Positions 58,043-64,000 of a DNA stretch of 64,000 bases are shown here, in pieces. Each line of letters begins with the position of its first letter. Position 1 is the first letter of the stretch. The DNA comes from Waddliaceae bacterium (GTDB taxonomy: Bacteria > Chlamydiota > Chlamydiia > Chlamydiales > GCA-2709385), in contig PAQS01000021.1 in assembly GCA_002709385.1 (NCBI GenBank), positions 1-64,000 of the forward strand. The letters run 5' to 3'. The position numbers were made by a program, and so were the translations under genes. The notes under the pieces were generated by a model. That model made no database searches. It was not told where the DNA came from and saw nothing but the letters and a program-made list of their open reading frames with translations.

Positions 58043-61000
58043 TTAGCTGGATAAAAAATCATATAAAAAATCATGAATAGAGGTGTTTTTATCTTCCTCG
58101 ATCCAGGATTTAAAATGACTTAAGTTTTCTTGGCTTAGATTTTTAAAAAAGTTAAAAAGATCTATTTTTTCTTGTTTACTGTAGTCAGTGTATCCTAAAA
58201 AAAGCTTTGCCCCTACTATTCTTTCACGTAAGTTTGGGGAATCTTCTAAATTAGGTGCTTGATAGCCTTTTAAAACAGGTATGGTCCCTTGGCCAGTACG
58301 AGCTCCATTGAGGATTTGATAGACTGCCATAGGGGTTTGGCTTTTTAATTTTTTCTGTTTATTTATATATTCACTAATCACCCATTCATAGTCTGATTGG
58401 CTAATAACAATTACATCTTGACCACATATAAAAATTCCGCCGATAGCTTCACCTATGGGGAAGTCAATTCTTTGACGAATTCTCTTTAGAGATTTGCTTT
58501 CTCTAATAGAATTATCGGCTAAAACAAAATTTTTGAGGAAAGTGTCATCGTTGGAATCAAGTGAAGAGACAATAAGGCTGCCATCAAAAAAAGGTTGCCA
58601 AAAGGAATAAAAAGCATAATCTTCTTCGCCTAACTTATCTGAAGTGGCCAAATGATGCTGCTGTAATTGAGTTTGTTGTTGGGTATTTTGTTGGGTATTT
58701 TGTTGGGTATTAATCTGAACACTCTGTTGTACTTGAGCATGGGAGCTAGCGATACTTTCTCCGTTATTTGGTACTTTACTTGGAAGCTGTTTTTTGTACC
58801 TTTCAATTTTATCATTAAAATGCTTTCGTTCTTGTATTAGTTCTTGTTTGATGTTTTTAAGCTCTATCTCAAATTTAGTAATTCTCTTATTCAAAATAGA
58901 AGAATCTAGGTATTTTCCTTTTTCTATTTCCCATTTCTTTTTTACGTTTTTAAGTTTGAGAATTTCGTTTTCATAAATGGAGTTCATGTAGCTTTGTGTA
59001 TCTTCGAGTTGACTAACATTGTAATCGTTAAGAAAATCAAGATCTTGTGATTCGATGAAAATATCTTCTGTGCAATAACTTAAACTTTGTTCTAGTAAAG
59101 TATGCATTAAGAGTTCTTTTGAATTGCTTGGAGCCCAGTATTCAGGGGTGTTTTCTTCAGAAAAAGGCGATTCAAGAAGGGTACGAAGGCGTTTTTTCGT
59201 TAAACAACTTGCCCGTAAGCAAGCTTCTTTTAGATTTAGGCTAGCTTTTTCTTCTAAAGAACGCATTTTTATATCTTGAATCAGATGAAGGGAATTGATC
59301 TCTTCATCTTTTTTGAGATTAGGGTGTGTTTCACGTATACGTTCAGCTAAAGATTCTGGGATAAGAAAATTTACTTTATGCTCACGACCTAATCCTCTGC
59401 ATCGCCATAAGCCTTGCATAAGGCGAGATGTGTTGGTAGCAGGTCCTGCGATATATACAGCTTCTCCAGGAGGTATCATATAATCAGTGCCGATAATATC
59501 AGCGTTCCCATAAACATATATAATTTTTTTACGTAAAGACATGTCTTCTTTTAATCGATTTTTTAAATGTTCATCCTGAATGCGCTGAGGTTTATCTTTA
59601 TCAATTTCCCAAAGCATTGTGTAGCCAGATATTGGGTCAACAAATACGTAAGGAAACTGTGAACATTTAGGAGATTGGCGTAGTCTTTCTATCAAAGTAC
59701 TTGTATCCATAAGAGCCATACCTTCATTAATGACAGCCCTTACAGCTTTTGAAGAAATAGCTTCTTCAATTTTTTCTAAAATATCATCAGAGGATGAGGC
59801 GGTACTGACTTTGGCTTCCATTTTTTGAAGGTGAAGAAAAGTTTCTCCTTCTACAGTTTTGGCAGTATTTTGCGCTTCTCCTGGTCGTTTTGGCAATAGC
59901 GCTCGGTCTAAGGTTCCTGTCATACCTCCAGCATTTTCTAGAAACTCTTGTGTATTAAATACAGCCTGTTTACGAAATTTTCCGATCAGCTGAGTATTTA
60001 ACACTTCATGTCTTAGAATTTTCAAGCGATATTTGCTATTTTCAGGAAGGTTTAAAAACTCAATAAAAGTAATGTTGTAATGGTTAGCACCTTCATAGAT
60101 TTCATGGTAAAGGCTTGGTTTTGTTTCTCTTAAATGTTTGAGAGCTCGATTGAGGAATGCATGATCTTTTAATTGGCATGCATAAATCCAGTAGTGATTA
60201 AAAATGACATCATATTCACTTCCGAAAATTTTTCCTGCTTTGTCTTTTCCAGAGGCTTGAGGGCCCACCGTAAATCCATCAGATTCTTTAATATCTACAT
60301 CAATACCTGCAGTAGAAGATAGAACGTTTGGAGCAACTTCTATCATGCGTTTAATTGCTGTGATTGTAGTTACCTGTGAAATTTGACGTTGTATTTCTGT
60401 ATATTCTTCTAAATAGTGTTCTTTCAAGAAGGCAAGGGCTTTGTTTATATGGGAATTTTTTTCTTTTGCAGCTAAAGCATAATACCAGAAATCTTTGAGT
60501 AATTTATCGTTTGCTTTTTCTTTACCCTTTTTTTCTATAAATAAAGATAGATGCCCCATGAATTCTTCTCGGGATTGTTGAGATCTAGTAGGGTAGCCCT
60601 CAGGAATTTCAACAATACTGTTATCATCAGACTTTTCGCATAGATACCGAAGAACTTTTTCGCGATTTTTACAGGGGATTTCAGAAGAATTTGTATTGAA
60701 CCATTCTTCTGCCAAAGACTTCAAGATTGTTTCTTTTATGTAAGAAGGCTTATAGGTTGAGTAGTCTCTGGAAGCCATTTTTTTCTTAAGCTCTAGTAAA
60801 ACAGGCGATTGACTCTTGTTTAATACAGAGAATAGTTGTTCAGCAGCTTTCAAAATTATAGGGTTAAGTTGGTGTGGACCATCTATTCCTAAATTGTCTT
60901 CGTTACGTACGTTTGCGATATCGTCAACTTCATCAATTTCTTTTTGTGTTTGAAAACCAAAATACTCTTCATTTCCTTCAAGTAATGATCGTATTTTTAC

Positions 61001-64000
61001 AAGATAATGACGTTTTAAGCGTAGCTCTCTCAACTCTTGAAAAACTTTAGGATTATCTAATTTTTGCCATGTATTTTTTGTGATTTCTTTTTCTTTTAGA
61101 AAGGTTTCCGTTTCTCTAATATCTTGTAAAAGCCGATGCTCAATAGAAGCAAAATCATGAAGAGTTGTAACAATATAAGCACCATCTTGTTTAGCTTGTA
61201 AAAGACGTACGTAGTCTTCAGCTAATGTTGCAGCACTATGGGAAGCATTAAAATCGAAATGAAAAAGAACGGCAGCTTCTTCGAGCATCATTCGTGTTGT
61301 ATGATCCAATTTTAAAAAATGCTCGACAATTACCTCATCTTTTAAAATTCCTACTGGTAGAGTTCCTTTTTCAGCAAGTAGTAGAAGAAGTAAAGGAAGA
61401 ATAAAAGATGTCTTTCCTAAGCCCATACGAAGCTCATACCACTGGCTTGGATCTTTTTCCATACTTCGTATCATTTGAACTTGTTCTTTTCTTAAAATCT
61501 TTCCAGAGCGACATTCAGCAACAAGAAATTTTCTTGTAAATCTGGGAGAGTCCAGTATCGTAGAGTTTTGTGTAAAATAACGGTCTCTTTCTGAAAATCG
61601 CTTGTATTCAGATAAGAAAGTGTTTTGTAAGCGTTGAATTTCTTCTTCTGAAATGAATTCTTTTTTCTGTGTTAAAACTTCTAGGTCTTTCAGGTGATTC
61701 CTTAGATCATGGTCAAAGGCTTTCGCCTCTATTGTCATAATGAGATATTCTGTAATGAGAGCTTCTAATTCTTCTTGCTGTTTTAATTCTCCTCTCTGAT
61801 AAGCATTGAGGACTTGGTTTAAAACCTGCTCTTCTTCAATAGCAACACCAGGTTTTAAAAGTTCTTGAAGATTAAGAGGTAGAATTTTTTTTATTTCGGG
61901 GGAGAATGCCTTAAGTTTTTGGAGTATCTTTTCATGTTTTATCTGTGCTTTATGAAAGGCATGGAGAACATCTTTATTTAGTGCTTTTTCTAGTTTTTCA
62001 ATATCAGGAAAAGGGCCTCTTTGTTTTTCTTGAACTTGGTCCAGTTTAGCTTCAGCATGCCGAATCCCTTCTATAATGAGCATATTTTCATTTTCTTCCA
62101 TTGAAGACAAAACACTCTCTTCTTTTGAACATGGATTTTCAAAAGATTGGGTCAGTTTTTTAGCTATTGATTGATAGCTGTTTAAGTGAACGATTTCAGG
62201 TGAAGCACTAAAATCTAGAACTTTGTCTAATGACCTTTTATAGGGTAAATGAATAGGAAGAGCATCTTTTTCTGTACTTTCCCATTGGTCTGGAAGCCTT
62301 TTTTCTCTTAATGTTTTTTCTAAAGATACGGCTCGTTCAGATATGGTCTGCAGACGTGTTTCTTTCAATAAATTCACATGATATTGGCTTTCTAGAAAAC
62401 TCAGAAAGCTTTCTAGAGAATCAATATTTAGGGTATTCACCATTTGAAAAATTTCGTGTTTATTCTCTTCCCATAGCTCTTTGATTACAGGACCAGATAT
62501 GTAAGGAGACTCTTCAATTGCTTTGTCTAAATTCTCAAGATTCAGCTTTTGCTTTTCGTTAAAAAGATGATCAAAAGATTTGCTTATGTCTTCTTGAGTT
62601 AGATCTTCTAGATCTATTTCCGAAAAAGAATTCTGTTCTATAATTTCGCTAAAAATTTCAGAAAGATCACTTGTATTGATATTGAAAAAAGATGAAGCTT
62701 TGATTTTTTGCGGAATACAATAGTCCCATAATGACCTTAGCACTATACCAGGAAAAGACTTTGGAATAAGCCATCTTTTACGGTTTAAGATGGAAAGATC
62801 AAGTTTATGTTTTTTTCGTTCATGAGGGGAGATTCTGGATAAAGCTAAGAGCATTTTTCTTGCTTGATCTGTTTGCTGTAAAGTACTGACTTCTTGAAGT
62901 GAATTTTTGATGATGTCTAGTGTATGTTTTAAGTTGGGAGAAGTTTCAAGGTTTGGGGCTTGGTAGTTATGAATAGGACCCATCAACGATACAAGGTCTT
63001 TTTCTTCTATTTCTTTATCAATAATATAGTTCCAGAGAACAAAAAACTGTCCCATTAAAAGATCAGGATTAGCATAAGCTAGCTGATTGATAAGTTCTTC
63101 CGGGTTTTTATGAAGAGGTTTCATTCTAGCTAATAAAATATTTGGTAGTGTTTTTATTAGTAAAGAGTTGGGAGAGTTCGTTTTTAGAGTGTTTTTTTCT
63201 TTTGGAATATCGTTTATTGGATCAAAAGAAGATTTTAGTATTTGCAAGCCTTCTCTACAGATATAATCCATACTTTCAATTTCATCAGATGTAAATTCTT
63301 CTTTCCATGTCTTTTGTTTATCCATGTAAGAAAAATTCTGATAGTCTTTGATAAGTTGAGCAATTTTTTGCGAATAGATGAAAAATTCATTTGTGTTCTC
63401 TTGAGAAAATTCATGAATACCTTGTCTACTCAAGATCATACGACGAGAGGATAAGAGAAGCTGAATCTTGTTCTTTCTGGCTTTTTGAGAGTTTTCAGGA
63501 AGGTGAAGAAGAAGTTGCCAACAGTGTTCTACATTAATTAAATCAAGATTAGATTTGATGGGACAGTTTTCTGCCATTCGCAAGAGTTTTATAGCATTGT
63601 TATAGTTATGCCTTAAAGAGGCATGGTAGGCTAAATAGAGATAAGCTGAAGAGTCTCCTTCTTGAATGCCATCTTTCTGAACAGTAATATTTAAAGGAGA
63701 GATACTTTCTTCGTTTTCTACATTTAAAAACTTCCATTTTTCTTGGCGATAAGGTGTTTCTCCTTTGATTTTATGTGGCCAGAGAATCAGTTTAGTCTCT
63801 TCTTTTTCTTCATTATAAAGTGTAAGGCCTACTTGTCCTATATGAGCTCCTATATCAGAAATTAAATTGTCTACACTAGGGCTACCTGTTCTTAATTTTG
63901 TTTTCCAGATCCAGCCATCATATTCACCACCTTGTACTTTCCAGGACTTATTTTTTTGTTTAAGTAATGTGATATTGTCGTCAATTAAGCGAATCTCTTC
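58043..64000 (-). CDS. giant DUF3638-type ATPase-like protein, 5' part beyond window
   Basis: The frame is open to the right edge, so the N-terminus is missing; 1985 residues are visible. Numbering from the visible start codon at 63583, a P-loop Met-Gly-Leu-Gly-Lys-Thr-Ser is near 718, an Asp-Glu-Val-Asp box near 885, a helicase motif V-like Ile-Gly-Thr-Asp-Tyr near 1365, and a motif VI-like Gln-Gly-Leu-Trp-Arg-Cys-Arg-Gly near 1392. This order matches the DUF3638/DUF3645 group of very large SF2-like ATPases known from fungi and chlamydiae. About 700 helical residues precede the ATPase, and a Gln-rich linker with a 12-base repeat (58676-58711) follows. Activity and location are unknown. Confidence 0.8.
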   Translation of the reverse strand, partial: EEIRLIDDNITLLKQKNKSWKVQGGEYDGWIWKTKLRTGSPSVDNLISDIGAHIGQVGLTLYNEEKEETKLILWPHKIKGETPYRQEKWKFLNVENEESISPLNITVQKDGIQEGDSSAYLYLAYHASLRHNYNNAIKLLRMAENCPIKSNLDLINVEHCWQLLLHLPENSQKARKNKIQLLLSSRRMILSRQGIHEFSQENTNEFFIYSQKIAQLIKDYQNFSYMDKQKTWKEEFTSDEIESMDYICREGLQILKSSFDPINDIPKEKNTLKTNSPNSLLIKTLPNILLARMKPLHKNPEELINQLAYANPDLLMGQFFVLWNYIIDKEIEEKDLVSLMGPIHNYQAPNLETSPNLKHTLDIIKNSLQEVSTLQQTDQARKMLLALSRISPHERKKHKLDLSILNRKRWLIPKSFPGIVLRSLWDYCIPQKIKASSFFNINTSDLSEIFSEIIEQNSFSEIDLEDLTQEDISKSFDHLFNEKQKLNLENLDKAIEESPYISGPVIKELWEENKHEIFQMVNTLNIDSLESFLSFLESQYHVNLLKETRLQTISERAVSLEKTLREKRLPDQWESTEKDALPIHLPYKRSLDKVLDFSASPEIVHLNSYQSIAKKLTQSFENPCSKEESVLSSMEENENMLIIEGIRHAEAKLDQVQEKQRGPFPDIEKLEKALNKDVLHAFHKAQIKHEKILQKLKAFSPEIKKILPLNLQELLKPGVAIEEEQVLNQVLNAYQRGELKQQEELEALITEYLIMTIEAKAFDHDLRNHLKDLEVLTQKKEFISEEEIQRLQNTFLSEYKRFSERDRYFTQNSTILDSPRFTRKFLVAECRSGKILRKEQVQMIRSMEKDPSQWYELRMGLGKTSFILPLLLLLLAEKGTLPVGILKDEVIVEHFLKLDHTTRMMLEEAAVLFHFDFNASHSAATLAEDYVRLLQAKQDGAYIVTTLHDFASIEHRLLQDIRETETFLKEKEITKNTWQKLDNPKVFQELRELRLKRHYLVKIRSLLEGNEEYFGFQTQKEIDEVDDIANVRNEDNLGIDGPHQLNPIILKAAEQLFSVLNKSQSPVLLELKKKMASRDYSTYKPSYIKETILKSLAEEWFNTNSSEIPCKNREKVLRYLCEKSDDNSIVEIPEGYPTRSQQSREEFMGHLSLFIEKKGKEKANDKLLKDFWYYALAAKEKNSHINKALAFLKEHYLEEYTEIQRQISQVTTITAIKRMIEVAPNVLSSTAGIDVDIKESDGFTVGPQASGKDKAGKIFGSEYDVIFNHYWIYACQLKDHAFLNRALKHLRETKPSLYHEIYEGANHYNITFIEFLNLPENSKYRLKILRHEVLNTQLIGKFRKQAVFNTQEFLENAGGMTGTLDRALLPKRPGEAQNTAKTVEGETFLHLQKMEAKVSTASSSDDILEKIEEAISSKAVRAVINEGMALMDTSTLIERLRQSPKCSQFPYVFVDPISGYTMLWEIDKDKPQRIQDEHLKNRLKEDMSLRKKIIYVYGNADIIGTDYMIPPGEAVYIAGPATNTSRLMQGLWRCRGLGREHKVNFLIPESLAERIRETHPNLKKDEEINSLHLIQDIKMRSLEEKASLNLKEACLRASCLTKKRLRTLLESPFSEENTPEYWAPSNSKELLMHTLLEQSLSYCTEDIFIESQDLDFLNDYNVSQLEDTQSYMNSIYENEILKLKNVKKKWEIEKGKYLDSSILNKRITKFEIELKNIKQELIQERKHFNDKIERYKKQLPSKVPNNGESIASSHAQVQQSVQINTQQNTQQNTQQQTQLQQHHLATSDKLGEEDYAFYSFWQPFFDGSLIVSSLDSNDDTFLKNFVLADNSIRESKSLKRIRQRIDFPIGEAIGGIFICGQDVIVISQSDYEWVISEYINKQKKLKSQTPMAVYQILNGARTGQGTIPVLKGYQAPNLEDSPNLRERIVGAKLFLGYTDYSKQEKIDLFNFFKNLSQENLSHFKSWIEEDKNTSIHDFLYDFLSS
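58676..58711 (-). repeat. three tandem copies of a 12-base unit
   Basis: TTGTTGGGTATT is repeated three times without change. On the minus strand it encodes Asn-Thr-Gln-Gln three times within the Gln-rich linker of the giant ATPase gene. Perfect copies suggest recent slippage and possible length variation between strains. Confidence 0.85.

Noticed and set aside
1-64000. Search for CRISPR arrays, insertion sequences, integrases, rRNA and tRNA genes
   Set aside because: None was recognised on reading both strands; small or divergent tRNAs could be missed without a covariance search.

Overview
This window comes from a chromosome of the order Chlamydiales, most likely from a family other than Chlamydiaceae (a Simkania-, Waddlia- or Rhabdochlamydia-like environmental lineage). 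The main evidence is gene order. The type III secretion block (Scc1-like chaperone, CopN/SctW, SctV, SctU), then ychF, ribF, truB, rbfA, infB, nusA and rpsA, follows the order I recall for Chlamydia trachomatis CT088-CT098. Here it is interrupted by insertions not found at that place in Chlamydia. Base composition is AT-rich. Many large, lineage-specific, probably secreted proteins (ankyrin, coiled-coil, bilobed-hydrophobic and giant helical proteins) fit an intracellular lifestyle. The exact genus cannot be fixed from sequence reading alone.

Layout. 1-7.6 kb is accessory: a giant unknown helical protein whose stop codon may be a nonsense mutation, a gene-poor stretch with a possible gene relic, an ankyrin protein, a serine beta-lactamase-fold hydrolase and a toxin-antitoxin pair (TacT-like acetyltransferase with an apparently hybrid antitoxin). 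7.7-12.8 kb is the type III secretion operon, read leftward from a consensus promoter. 12.9-15.3 kb is ychF plus an RlmL-like methyltransferase, read rightward and closed by an intrinsic terminator. 15.3-23.0 kb holds insertions around ribF: a NAPE-PLD-type metallo-beta-lactamase fold on a very large N-terminal extension, a ChaN protein, an ankyrin protein and an unknown 596-residue protein. 23.0-30.6 kb is the leftward translation and transcription block truB-rbfA-infB-nusA-rpsA, with stacked hairpins between rpsA and nusA and a long structured leader before rpsA.

30.7-41.6 kb mixes metabolism (QueD, glycosyltransferase, short aspartate kinase, BrnQ, sugar epimerase) with unknowns, a 35-residue membrane peptide having a structured ribosome-binding site, and a translationally coupled coiled-coil protein plus small chaperone-like partner. 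41.7-47.0 kb is a full oligopeptide ABC transporter, oppABCDF. 47.1-51.2 kb has a Cys-rich Inc-like protein, an MreD candidate, a polar secreted-protein candidate, an undecaprenyl-phosphate sugar transferase and an unknown. 51.2-58.0 kb holds hutI-hutG without hutU or hutH, a small basic protein, an M48 protease with TPRs, a YbjN/chaperone-like protein and an ABC-F ATPase. The right edge is the 3' part of a giant DUF3638-type ATPase that runs off the window.

How the genes may work together: the secretion operon supplies the export machine, and several candidates (ankyrin proteins, Inc-like proteins, the coiled-coil/chaperone pair, the NAPE-PLD-like enzyme) could be its cargo. The nutrient genes (Opp, BrnQ, HutI/HutG) fit scavenging from a host. 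No mobile element, CRISPR array, rRNA or tRNA gene was recognised.
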